64,000 nt of DNA. Source: CAMYKD01 sp041617155. GTDB taxonomy: Bacteria; Pseudomonadota; Alphaproteobacteria; Kiloniellales; JAKSDN01. Position 1 is the stretch's first letter, and every line of letters begins with the position of its first letter. The stretch spans positions 1 through 64,000 of the forward strand of contig JBFJPL010000002.1 in assembly GCA_041617155.1 (NCBI GenBank). The letters run 5' to 3'. Positions 16,586 to 26,032 of the stretch are shown piece after piece. The position numbers were made by a program, and so were the translations under genes. The notes under the pieces were generated by a model, which had not been told where the DNA came from, made no database searches, and was given only the letters and a program-made list of their open reading frames with translations.

Positions 16586-17668
16586 CTAACCTAGCGCCCG
16601 TTCGATCCGTGCCCGGCTCATGCCGGCCTGCTCGGCGCCGCTCAGAATCGCCTGCCAGGTGTCGTCCGGCAACGGAATCCCTTCGGCCAGGCGCCGTTCG
16701 TTGTTGCGCCGTTCGGTTTCGCCGGGCACCAGAACCTCGCCGCCCGGCGTCACCGGCTTGGCATCCTTGACGAAGGCCACATACTGCCGCACTTCGCCGG
16801 CGAAGTCGTGGTCCGAATGAAAGAACTCGGCCGCCATATAGACTGACAGCATGCCGTTGACCAGCGGTCGCGGACCCGGGCCGGCGGTGCCCGAGCCGGT
16901 CAAGGCCCCGGCCAAGAGCTCGATCATGAAGGACAGGCCCGAGCCCTTGTGCTCGCCCATGGCGCGGAGCGCCCCGGAGCCCCGGCGCGCATCGGCGATG
17001 CCGCCGCGCTTGGGGCCGTAGAACACCGTCGGGTCCGCGGTCAGCCGCCCCTCATCGTCGATCAGGCTGCCTTCGGGCACGGGCTTGCCGCCGTCATAGG
17101 CCACCGCCAGCTTGCCCTCGGCGACGATGGAGGTCGCGAAGTCGAGGATCAGCGGCGGCTGAGCCGGCAAGGGCACGCCGATCGCCAGCGGATTGGTCGC
17201 CATGCGCCGCTCGACCGCGCCGAAGGGGGCGACCAGCAGGCTGCCCGACACGTTGACCAGATGGATCGAGACCTGGCCGGCCTCGGCCGCCATCTCGGCC
17301 CAGTCGCCGATCCGGCCGAGGTGGCCTGAACGGCGCAGCGCGATGATCGAAACGCCCGATTTCGCCGCCTTGTCGATACCCATCTGGACCGCCAGGGGGC
17401 CGATGGTCTGACCGAAGCCGAAGTTGCCGTCGACCACCGCCATGACGTCGTTTTCGGTAACCACCGTAAGGCTCTGGTCCGGTACCAGGCCGCCTTGCTC
17501 CATCCACTGCAGGTAGCGCGGCACGCGGATCACGCCGTGGCTGTCGTGGCCGGTCAGGTTGGCGCGCACCAGGTACTTGGCGATGCGCCCGCTCTCCGCC
17601 TCGGAACAGCCGGCGGCCGCGAAGATCTCGCCGACCAAGCGACTCAGGGGTTCTGCCTGGATCAGCAC
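16586..17668 (-). CDS. Malate/L-lactate dehydrogenase family (Ldh_2) oxidoreductase
   Basis: A 360-aa NAD(P)-dependent dehydrogenase of the family that includes sulfolactate, ureidoglycolate and 2,3-diketogulonate dehydrogenases. HDSHGV (41-46) and RRSGHLGRIGDW (112-123) supply the substrate-binding and catalytic basic residues; GEHKGSGLSFMIELLAG is the C-terminal family signature. It begins with GTG 17668 after GGGAGGGA. It follows the 2-hydroxyacid dehydrogenase gene by 30 nt. Two unrelated 2-hydroxyacid dehydrogenases side by side, one D-specific and one L-specific by family, suggest interconversion of hydroxy-acid enantiomers or consecutive oxidation steps. Confidence 0.9.
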   Translation of the reverse strand: MLIQAEPLSRLVGEIFAAAGCSEAESGRIAKYLVRANLTGHDSHGVIRVPRYLQWMEQGGLVPDQSLTVVTENDVMAVVDGNFGFGQTIGPLAVQMGIDKAAKSGVSIIALRRSGHLGRIGDWAEMAAEAGQVSIHLVNVSGSLLVAPFGAVERRMATNPLAIGVPLPAQPPLILDFATSIVAEGKLAVAYDGGKPVPEGSLIDDEGRLTADPTVFYGPKRGGIADARRGSGALRAMGEHKGSGLSFMIELLAGALTGSGTAGPGPRPLVNGMLSVYMAAEFFHSDHDFAGEVRQYVAFVKDAKPVTPGGEVLVPGETERRNNERRLAEGIPLPDDTWQAILSGAEQAGMSRARIERALG

Positions 17669-17698
17669 CTCGGTCCCTCCCGTTGCAAAGCTTCGAGG

Positions 17699-18664
17699 CT
17701 AGCCCAAGACCTCCTTGTTGACCACGTATTCGGGCCGCAGGCATCCGTCGATGCCGTCCAGCGCGTTCTGCACGCAGGTCATGCTGACCCGCCGATTGCA
17801 CTCCTTGGTCAGGGTCGCGCTATGCGGCGTCAGGAGGACGTTGTCCAAGGCCAGGAGCGGACAGTCGGGGGCCGGCGGCTCCTGCCGCAGGACGTCGATG
17901 CCGGCGGCCCGCAGCCGGCCGCTGCGCAGCGCCGCGGCCAGCGCCGTCTCCTCGACCAGGGTGCCGCGCGCTGTGTTGATCAGGTAGGCGCCGGGCTTCA
18001 TGGCGTTCAGCTCCGGCGCCGCCATCACGGCGCTGCCGTCGCGGTTCCCGGGCATGTGCAGGGTCACGAAATCGGCCTCGCCGAGTACCTCGCGAAAGTC
18101 CGCGACATAGCGGTGTCCTTTGGATTCCACGGTTTCGCGCGGGATGTAGGGGTCGGCCGCGATGACCTCCATGTCGAAGGCCTTGCAGCGCGGGGCGACG
18201 CGGCTGCCGATCCGCCCGAAGCCGATGATCAGAACCGTCTTGCCCGCCAGATCGGATTGCTCGGCCGGGTCGAGGTCACGGTAGTTGCAGTCGCGCACCG
18301 CCCGGTCGTGGATGCGAAACTGCCGGGCGACCGCGATCATCAGTCCCAGGGTGTGTTCGGCCACGCTCACCGAATTGGCCTCGCCGATGATCGTGAGCGG
18401 GATGCCGGCGCGCGTCAGGGCGGCCACGTCGATGGCGTCGTAGCCGACACCGAAGCGCGAGACGACCTTGAGCCTGGTCGCCTTGGCGATGGTCTCGGCG
18501 CCGATCGGCGTCGAGCGCACGACGATGGCATCGAGATCGCCGATCCGGTCGGCAATGTCCGCCTCGCTCATGTCGTCGAGCACCTCGACCGCGATATCGG
18601 CGCGCGCCGTCAACAGCTCGCGCCCGGTCTGATGCACGATTCCGGCGACCAGGACCTTGGCCAT
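17699..18664 (-). CDS. D-isomer-specific 2-hydroxyacid dehydrogenase
   Basis: A 321-aa NAD-dependent dehydrogenase related to phosphoglycerate, hydroxypyruvate and glyoxylate reductases. The nucleotide fold is GFGRIG (148-153), with D171 as the NAD-selecting acidic residue. The catalytic triad is R233 (TARG), E262 (RQEPP) and H281 (TPHSA). The regulatory ACT/ASB domains of SerA are absent, so catabolism is more likely than serine synthesis. AGGAGA precedes the ATG. It is in the middle of the leftward operon, 37 nt after the SDR. Confidence 0.91.
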   Translation of the reverse strand: MAKVLVAGIVHQTGRELLTARADIAVEVLDDMSEADIADRIGDLDAIVVRSTPIGAETIAKATRLKVVSRFGVGYDAIDVAALTRAGIPLTIIGEANSVSVAEHTLGLMIAVARQFRIHDRAVRDCNYRDLDPAEQSDLAGKTVLIIGFGRIGSRVAPRCKAFDMEVIAADPYIPRETVESKGHRYVADFREVLGEADFVTLHMPGNRDGSAVMAAPELNAMKPGAYLINTARGTLVEETALAAALRSGRLRAAGIDVLRQEPPAPDCPLLALDNVLLTPHSATLTKECNRRVSMTCVQNALDGIDGCLRPEYVVNKEVLG

Positions 18665-18701
18665 GAATGTTGTCTCCTAGGACATGGGTGGACCTGGCGG
18701 G

Positions 18702-19475
18702 TCAGGCCGTAGCCGGTTCCGGGACGCCCGATTTGCCGATGTAGAAGCGGTTCCAGGTCGGGCTGATCAGGATCTCGTTGACGCAGGCGCGCGCCGGCAT
18801 GCGCGCGACGTAGAGCACCGTCTCGGCCAGGTCCTCGGGCTGCAGCATCCTGGCCCGCTCCGCCGCGCTGACCGGCACCGGGCGCCGGTCGAGGATCGGC
18901 GTCGCCACCTCGGCCGGGCAAATCGCGCAGGCCCGGATGCCGTTCAGGCATTCCTCCATGTTGAGGCTGGCGTTGAGCGACAGGACGGCGTGCTTGGTGG
19001 CGCTGTAGGCGGCGCCGGCCAGGTATGCGTCGAAGCGGCCGGCCCAGGAGGATATGTTGATGATCAGTCCGTCCTGCTGCGCGCGCATCGTCGGCAGGAC
19101 CGCGGAGATGCAATAGTAGACGCCGTTGATGTTGATCTTCACCAAGGAGTCCCACTGCGCGGGATCGGCGTTGGCCCAGTTTCGCTCCGGGATGTTCACG
19201 CCGGCGTTGTTGACCAGGATATCGAGCCGCTGAAAACGCTCGCCGATCATCGCCGCCGTGGCGCGGACCGCGGCCAGGTCGGTGACGTCGAGCGGCGCGA
19301 CCAGGGCGGTACCGCCCGATTGCTCTACCGCCTTGGCGGTTTCGGCGAGCGGTGCCTCGCGCCGCCCGGACAGCACGACCGTCGCGCCGGCCCCGGCCAG
19401 CGCCCCGGCGCTGGCCTGGCCGATGCCGCTGCCGGCCCCGGTTATCCAAACGACTTTGCCCTCGAGCGACTCCAT
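18702..19475 (-). CDS. Short-chain dehydrogenase/reductase
   Basis: A 257-aa classical SDR with TGAGSGIGQA as the cofactor loop, NNAGVN, the catalytic Ser in INISSWAG, and Tyr/Lys in AYSATKHAV. An R/R-containing segment after beta-2 (SGRREA) hints at NADP preference. I chose ATG 19475, where GGGAGGA is well spaced; an in-frame start six codons upstream is less likely. It is 81 nt after the ABC ATPase gene. It probably oxidises or reduces the transported polyol or sugar acid; no specific substrate is evident. Confidence 0.9.
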   Translation of the reverse strand: MESLEGKVVWITGAGSGIGQASAGALAGAGATVVLSGRREAPLAETAKAVEQSGGTALVAPLDVTDLAAVRATAAMIGERFQRLDILVNNAGVNIPERNWANADPAQWDSLVKININGVYYCISAVLPTMRAQQDGLIINISSWAGRFDAYLAGAAYSATKHAVLSLNASLNMEECLNGIRACAICPAEVATPILDRRPVPVSAAERARMLQPEDLAETVLYVARMPARACVNEILISPTWNRFYIGKSGVPEPATA

Positions 19476-19556
19476 CCCGGTCCTCCCTGCCACAGTCTTA
19501 CGGTTTGGCCTCGGCGCGGCGCGGGGCCATTCAAACTCTTCCAGTCCGCTCTTCTA

Positions 19557-20654
<1,098 letters not shown>

Positions 20655-20752
20655 GGCAAGAAACCCTCTCCTGGTATTTTGACACCAACACTTAACACCC
20701 TCTCGATTGTCATTGCCGGCCCCCGCTTCGCGCCCTGCTACGCAGCCCGGCA

Positions 20753-20802
20753 ATCCAGGAGCGGCCGGCAACCCTGGATGCCCGGATCAAGTCCGGGCAT
20801 GA
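20753..20802. repeat. REP-like palindrome between permease and ATPase genes
   Basis: Nested dyads: ATCCAGG (20753-20759) with CCTGGAT (20773-20779), and TGCCCGGA (20779-20786) with TCCGGGCA (20792-20799) around the loop TCAAG. This is the common alphaproteobacterial intergenic hairpin core (CCCGGATCAAGTCCGGG). The remainder of the 199-bp gap shows nothing else. Confidence 0.75.
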
Positions 20803-20853
20803 CACGGGTAAGTGATGTCCAAAGCTTTGGGACTCAGGTGTCAGCATCAATCA

Positions 20854-21765
20854 CTAGCCCTTTGTCGCGCCGGATGTCAGGCCGGCGATGTAGTAGTCCA
20901 TCAGGAAGGCGTAGATGATGACCGGCGGCGCGGCGGCCAGCAGCGCACCCGACATCAGGCCGCCCCAATGGTAGACGTCGCCGCGAATCAGGGTGGTCAC
21001 CGTGCCCGCCGTCAGCACCAGGTTCTCGTTGCTGTAGATGAAGGCCATGGGATAGATGAACTGGCCCCAGCAGACCGTGAAGGCGAAGATCGTCGCGGCG
21101 ATGATCCCGGGAATCGCGACCGGAATGAAAATCTTCAACAGCATCTGCATGTGGTTGGCGCCGTCGATCAGCGCGGCCTCGTCCAGCTCCTTGGGGATCG
21201 AGCCGAAGTAGCCGATCATGATCCAGGTGCAGAACGGCACCGCCAGGGTCGGATAGACCAGCACCAGGCCCCAGATGGTGTCGAGCAGGCCGAGCGTGCC
21301 GAGGATCTTGAACAGCGGGATGAACAGCAGCGTCTCGGGCACCAGGTAGGTCAGGAAGACGCCGGTCGCCAAGATGCCCGAGCCGATGAAGCGCATGCGC
21401 GCGAGCGAGTAGGCGGCCAGGACGCTGATCACCATGGAGAGCGCGACCGACAGCAGGGTGACGATCACCGTGTTCTTGAAATAGGTCGGGAACAGCGTGT
21501 TGGTCAGCAGGTTCCAATAGTGGTCGAGCGTGCCGGACTCGATGATCGTCCAGAGACTCCAGGGATTGCCCTCCAGGCTGCGGATCACCTCGTTCGGCTT
21601 GAACGAGGTGAGCAGCATGTAGTAGGGCGGAAACAGGAAGAAGATCACGAACAGGATCAGACAGACGTAGGACGCGATCAGGGCCCATTTCCGATTGCGT
21701 TTCAGGCTCTTGCCGCGCCCGAAGGTCATGCGCGGGCCGGCCGTGGCTTGGTCCAGCGTGGCCAT
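20854..21765 (-). CDS. Carbohydrate ABC transporter permease (MalG type)
   Basis: A 303-aa inner-membrane permease with six predicted helices; the first is at about residues 28-50. The cytoplasmic EAA loop reads ELDEAALIDGA and docks to the ATPase. Its start overlaps the stop of the preceding permease gene as TGATG, showing translational coupling and fixing ATG 21765. It is homologous to MalG/UgpE-type permeases of sugar, glycerol-phosphate and polyol importers. Confidence 0.94.
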   Translation of the reverse strand: MATLDQATAGPRMTFGRGKSLKRNRKWALIASYVCLILFVIFFLFPPYYMLLTSFKPNEVIRSLEGNPWSLWTIIESGTLDHYWNLLTNTLFPTYFKNTVIVTLLSVALSMVISVLAAYSLARMRFIGSGILATGVFLTYLVPETLLFIPLFKILGTLGLLDTIWGLVLVYPTLAVPFCTWIMIGYFGSIPKELDEAALIDGANHMQMLLKIFIPVAIPGIIAATIFAFTVCWGQFIYPMAFIYSNENLVLTAGTVTTLIRGDVYHWGGLMSGALLAAAPPVIIYAFLMDYYIAGLTSGATKG

Positions 21766-22718
21766 CAGATTTCCCTCACGCGCCTGCGGATGTTGCGCAG
21801 GATGAAGAAGGCGAAGACCGCCAGGATCGGGAACATGAAGAGCGACACCGTGGCGCCCAAGGGAATATCGCCCGATTGGATGCCCAGCCTGAAGGCATAG
21901 GTCGCGAACAGGTGGGTCGTGTTGCGCGGCCCGCCCTGGGTCAGGACCTGGACGATGTCGAAGTTCGCGAAAGTCACGATGGTCGAGAACAGCACGGTGA
22001 TCGCGATGATGTTGCGCATCATCGGCACGGTGACGTAGATCAGCCGCTGCCAGGCGTTGGCGCCGTCGATGCTGGCCGCCTCGTAGAGCTCCTCGGGAAT
22101 CGACTTGAGCGCAGCCAGGTACATGATCAGGAAGAAGGGCGCGCCGTACCAGACATTGACCAGGATGACCGAGAAGCGGGCCCAGAAGGGATCCGCCAGC
22201 CAAGGCACGCGCTCGGCGCCCAGTCCCTCGAGGATCCAGTTGACCGCGCTGTGCGCCGGATCGAACAGCCACCACCAGCCGAGCGTGCTGAGCGACAGCG
22301 GGATGACCCAGGGCACCAGCAGCATGCCGCGCCACTTGCGCTGGCCCTTGGTCGGGATGTTGTTGATCAGGTGCGCGGCGATGAAGCCGATCAGCGCCTT
22401 GAAGAAGACGGCGGTCAGGGCGAACAGGCAGGACTGCCGCACCACCATCCAGAAGGTCTCGCGCTTGAACAGGAAGAGAAAATTGCCGAGGCCGACGAAG
22501 GCCGTCTCGGCCTTGTTCAGCATGGCCAGGTAAAGCGAGTAGAAGAACGGCTGGATGATCAACCCGACGATCACGGCCAGCAGCGGGAAGCACAGCACGA
22601 AGGCCACGGTCGATTTGCGGCGCATCCATTTGCGCAGGCTGGGTGTCGCCTTCGACGGTCGCGCCACATGGCCGACCGCGACCGCGGCGTCACCCGAATT
22701 CAAGGCCTTCTCGGTCAT
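21765..22718 (-). CDS. Carbohydrate ABC transporter permease (MalF/UgpA type)
   Basis: A 317-aa inner-membrane permease. An ~35-residue hydrophilic N-terminus precedes helix 1 (about 37-60); five more helices follow, and the EAA loop ELYEAASIDGA is present. It pairs with the downstream permease as the translocation pore. Start ATG 22718 follows the family N-terminus, although the ribosome binding site there is weak. It is separated from the upstream binding-protein gene by a 179-bp gap with a large stem-loop. Confidence 0.94.
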   Translation of the reverse strand: MTEKALNSGDAAVAVGHVARPSKATPSLRKWMRRKSTVAFVLCFPLLAVIVGLIIQPFFYSLYLAMLNKAETAFVGLGNFLFLFKRETFWMVVRQSCLFALTAVFFKALIGFIAAHLINNIPTKGQRKWRGMLLVPWVIPLSLSTLGWWWLFDPAHSAVNWILEGLGAERVPWLADPFWARFSVILVNVWYGAPFFLIMYLAALKSIPEELYEAASIDGANAWQRLIYVTVPMMRNIIAITVLFSTIVTFANFDIVQVLTQGGPRNTTHLFATYAFRLGIQSGDIPLGATVSLFMFPILAVFAFFILRNIRRRVREI

Positions 22719-22797
22719 GGCGTTCGCTGCCCCGCTCTTGCCGACCGGAGGTACTGGGCGCTCGGCCCCGGCTAGGTTCGGCTCCCGGTGTATGCTC

Positions 22798-22840
22798 GCC
22801 CGCGCGGCCGCCGTTGGTTTTCGGCGGCGGTAGCGCGGGC
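22798..22840 (-). promoter_or_regulatory. Large stem-loop between binding-protein and permease genes
   Basis: Outer arms GCCCGCGC (22798-22805) and GCGCGGGC (22833-22840) enclose inner arms CCGCCG (22808-22813) and CGGCGG (22822-22827). On the leftward transcript this hairpin lies just after the solute-binding-protein gene, the classic position for a structure that stabilises that message and attenuates permease expression. That role is inference from analogy with malE-malF. Confidence 0.55.
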
Positions 22841-22897
22841 GCCGAGGAGCCAGACCTCGACCGGGCTTTGGCCCGAGGGGCCGAGCGCCAGCCCCCC

Positions 22898-24247
22898 TCA
22901 GCCGCGCATGTAGCCTTCGAGCTCGTTGACCGCCCAGGCGATGGCCTCGTCGATCGACTCGCCACCCTGCGTCACCCGTCCGACCAAGGTCGGAATCAGG
23001 CCTTGGTTGTAGATATTGGCGGCGATCAAGGGCGGCGCCGGATAGCCGGTGACAATGGTCTGCTCGTCGCCGCGGACCGGGTAGTTGTAGAGCGATCCCG
23101 GCGGCGGGCTCGCCCACTCCCACACCTTGTTGTCGTAGTAGGACGGCAAGAGCGGCATGTCGTAGCCCTGCGAGGCGTTGAGCAGCTGATGGATGTTCTT
23201 GCGATCGGCCAGATGCACCATCAGGTCCTTCGCCGCCTGCTTGTTCTCGGCGAACTCCCAGATGCCCCAGAAGTAGGGCAGGCTGCCGCGGAACCGGCCC
23301 TTCGGTCCGGCCGGCGTGTCGTGATGCCAGAGCTGCTCGGCGACCTCCGGGTTGTCGCGCTTGCACACGGCCCAGGCGCTCGGCGGGTTCTGGATCGACG
23401 AACCCCGGCCCGAGATCATGTGCCGGTTGTTGGAGCCGTCGTCCCAGGCATAGACGTCGTCCGGCATGTTTTGAGTCAGGCGCTTCATGTATTCCAGCGC
23501 TTCCCGGGTCTGGTCGGAATCGGCGGTGATTTCGCCGTCGGCGTCGACCATCACGGAGCCGAAGGACAGGAACAGCGGGCCGAGCCAGTCCTGCGAGTCG
23601 CTGGTGATGCCGATCGGATTACCGAACGGCTTGCCGGCGGAATTGAGCTTCTGCGTGTAGCCGAGGAAGTTGTCGTAGTTCCAGGCCGCCACCTTGGCCG
23701 GATCGCGGTTCGGACCGGCCGGGAAGACCTCGCGCAGGTCGATGCCGGCAAACTGCTTGTAGAGATCGAGCCGCGAGACCATCGGATAGGTGTGCGAGCC
23801 GACCGGTGCCGGCACGCCCTTCCAGGAGTCGTCGTGCTGGGCCAGGAAAGCGGCTGCGTCGGTAAAGGGACCGTGCTGCTTTTCGATCTCCTGTACCACG
23901 TCGTCGACGGATTCGAGCGAGTTCTGATGTACGGCGATCTGCCAGGTGCGCTGCACGAAGACGTCGTGCCCCTTGCGCGCCCGCGCTTCGGCCTGGCCGG
24001 TCAGCACGTCCTTCTTGCCACTGGAGGTGATGAAGTCGATCTTGACGTCGACGCCGTTGGCCTCGCCCCAGGTCTGGGCGACTTTGTTCAAGACCTCGTT
24101 GGCGCCAGGCACCCAGTGGTCCCAGAGGCCCATGGTCAAGGTACCGGCGGAATGTGCTGTCTTGACATAGGGCGCGGCGAGAGCGGCTGTCGTCGCCAAC
24201 GCGGTGGTCTTCAGAAATTCACGTCTCGTGGTGCGCGCGCTTTTCAT
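22898..24247 (-). CDS. ABC transporter solute-binding protein (Tat-exported)
   Basis: A 449-aa periplasmic receptor for the ABC importer. The N-terminus TRREFLKTTALATT, with a hydrophobic stretch and Ala-rich cleavage region near residue 34, is a twin-arginine signal. The mature protein is a family 1 extracellular (MalE/UgpB-like) binding protein with many Trp and Tyr residues typical of a sugar-stacking cleft. GGGGAGGACG precedes ATG 24247; a TTG six codons earlier is less likely. It is the first transporter gene, 232 nt after the enolase gene. The ligand is unknown; neighbouring enzymes point to a sugar acid or polyol. Confidence 0.92.
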   Translation of the reverse strand: MKSARTTRREFLKTTALATTAALAAPYVKTAHSAGTLTMGLWDHWVPGANEVLNKVAQTWGEANGVDVKIDFITSSGKKDVLTGQAEARARKGHDVFVQRTWQIAVHQNSLESVDDVVQEIEKQHGPFTDAAAFLAQHDDSWKGVPAPVGSHTYPMVSRLDLYKQFAGIDLREVFPAGPNRDPAKVAAWNYDNFLGYTQKLNSAGKPFGNPIGITSDSQDWLGPLFLSFGSVMVDADGEITADSDQTREALEYMKRLTQNMPDDVYAWDDGSNNRHMISGRGSSIQNPPSAWAVCKRDNPEVAEQLWHHDTPAGPKGRFRGSLPYFWGIWEFAENKQAAKDLMVHLADRKNIHQLLNASQGYDMPLLPSYYDNKVWEWASPPPGSLYNYPVRGDEQTIVTGYPAPPLIAANIYNQGLIPTLVGRVTQGGESIDEAIAWAVNELEGYMRG

Positions 24248-24479
24248 TTTTGGCGTCCTCCCCAATGCTCGTTGTTTTAAAGCACCTCCTTACGTCGGCC
24301 GCGTGCTGGCTGCGGCCCTGAAAAACCCATGATCTCGCCGGATCGCGGCGGCAATCCGCGAGACGCGCTGTGAGCTTAGCACCGAAACGCGGGAAATGTG
24401 AAACCCCTCCGTGCAAGACGGCTCATCGTGTCGCTGAGCCCCATGTCCGCGCGCCTTACAGGCAAACGCGGGGCGCCGG

Positions 24480-25580
24480 TCAGGCAGCCGCTAGGGCATA
24501 GGCCCTGACGAAATCCGGGTCCGGGTCGGGGCCCAGGCCCGGGTCGTCCGGCACTCGGAAAGCGCCGTCCAAGGGATCGATCAAGCTACCATAGGCGCTG
24601 GCCTCGGGCGTCACGTAGAGCCGCTCGATCAGGCCGGCGTTGGGCAGCGCCGCCAGGAGATGCAGCGTGGCCAGGAATCCCGGCCCGAAATAGGGTGAGT
24701 GCGGCATGACGGCGATGCCGTCGGTTTCGGCCAGTGCGGCCACCTTCAGGAACTCCGTGACACCGCCGACCTTGGTCACGCTGGGCTGGGCATAGCTGAC
24801 CGCGCCGGCGGCGAACATCGCCTGGAACTGGAACGCGGTGCAGGCGTTCTCGCCGGCCGCGATCGGGATTCCGCTTTGCGCCCGGAGCTCCGCCAAGGCG
24901 GCGAAGTCTTCCGGCGGGAAGATCGGCTCTTCCAGCCAATGGAGATCGTAGCCCTTGAGCCACTGGACGGCCGCGCGCGCCTCGGCCGGCGTCCAGGGGC
25001 AGTTGCAGTCGACCATGACCGGCACCTCGGGACCGGCCGCCTCGCGCGCGGCGCAGATCTCCGGCTCGGTCGTCTGGTGCAGCTTGATGTGGCCGTAACC
25101 TTCGGCCAGGGCGGCCCCGGTCCGCTCGGCGACGGCTTCGGGGTCCCGGTATTTGACCAGGCTGGCATAGCCCGGGATGCGGGCGCGCCCGGCAGCGCCG
25201 AGCAAGCGGTGGAGCGGCACCCCCGCCGCCTTGGCGGCCAGGTCCCACAGGGCGATGTCGAGGCCGGACAGCGCGAACAGGGTGATGCCGTAGCGCCCGA
25301 AGAGGTGCAGCCGCTGCTGCAGATCGCGCATCAGGCCGGCGATATCCTCGGCATCGCGGCCGACGGCCAGCGGCGCCACCATGTCCTCGAGCGCCGCTCG
25401 AACCGGTCGGCTGCAGTTGTAGCTGAAGGCCTCGCCCCAGCCGACCAGGCCGCCGTCGGTCTCGACCCGGACCAGCATCGTCTCGCGCAGGGACAGGGCG
25501 GTGCCGTCCCATCCGGAGGGCGGACCGCCGGCGGAAAAGGGAACCCGCAAGGCGATGGCGTCGAGCCTTGCGATCTTCAT
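24480..25580 (-). CDS. Enolase-superfamily acid-sugar dehydratase/racemase-like protein
   Basis: A 366-aa (beta/alpha)-barrel enzyme of the MR/MLE family. Metal ligands are D191 (with N193), E217 (LEEP) and E244 (GEN). The second-strand motif is K166-L-H168 rather than K-x-K, and the position of the MR Asp of the Asp-His dyad is Q265 (QPSVTKVGG), while H294 (MPHSPY) is kept. The altered residues argue against a simple mandelate racemase. It is 19 nt after the ABM gene and ahead of the ABC transporter, so it probably acts on the imported compound or its first oxidation product. I prefer ATG 25580 over an in-frame TTG at 25592. Confidence 0.88.
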   Translation of the reverse strand: MKIARLDAIALRVPFSAGGPPSGWDGTALSLRETMLVRVETDGGLVGWGEAFSYNCSRPVRAALEDMVAPLAVGRDAEDIAGLMRDLQQRLHLFGRYGITLFALSGLDIALWDLAAKAAGVPLHRLLGAAGRARIPGYASLVKYRDPEAVAERTGAALAEGYGHIKLHQTTEPEICAAREAAGPEVPVMVDCNCPWTPAEARAAVQWLKGYDLHWLEEPIFPPEDFAALAELRAQSGIPIAAGENACTAFQFQAMFAAGAVSYAQPSVTKVGGVTEFLKVAALAETDGIAVMPHSPYFGPGFLATLHLLAALPNAGLIERLYVTPEASAYGSLIDPLDGAFRVPDDPGLGPDPDPDFVRAYALAAA

Positions 25581-25599
25581 GCCATGACCCAACGCGCGA

Positions 25600-25896
25600 T
25601 CATTCGTTCACCAAGTCGCAGAGATTGCGCTTCCGTTCGGCGATCATGTCCTTGGTGTCTTCGAGGTATTTGGCCATGTGCGGCGTCGCGAGATGGGTGT
25701 CGACCGCGGCCCGGTCGGCGTAGACCTCGTAAAGGAAGACGCGGTCGGTGCCGGCCTCCGGCACCAGGATGTCGAACTGCAGGCAGCCTGGTTCCTCGGC
25801 GAGACAGATTTCGCCATGACGGCTGGCGCGCGCGACGAAATCGTCCAGTCGGCCGTGCGCCAGTTTCAGATCGACGACGAGGGCGACTTTGCTCAT
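25600..25896 (-). CDS. Antibiotic biosynthesis monooxygenase (ABM) domain protein
   Basis: A 98-aa dimeric ferredoxin-like-fold protein of the YgiN/LsrG type. It starts MSKVALVVDLKLAHGR and contains the conserved EPGCLQFDI and FLYEVYADRAAVDTHLATPH segments. Family members are cofactor-independent monooxygenases or isomerases acting on quinols or small aldehydes and phospho-ketoses. GGGAGAG precedes ATG 25896; much longer upstream frames are not credible. It is the first gene of the leftward operon, with its promoter in the 136-bp gap shared with the divergent cyclase gene. Confidence 0.88.
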   Translation of the reverse strand: MSKVALVVDLKLAHGRLDDFVARASRHGEICLAEEPGCLQFDILVPEAGTDRVFLYEVYADRAAVDTHLATPHMAKYLEDTKDMIAERKRNLCDLVNE

Positions 25897-26032
25897 GTGA
25901 CTCTCCCTTGCGATTTTAACATCCTGCGTTGAACGCCTGCGCGTTTCTATGCAACCATCGAAACATATGCTCGGATCGAGGCATGGGAATAGTAACGCAA
26001 TGTCAGAAAAGCGAAACGGGAGGATGATCATC

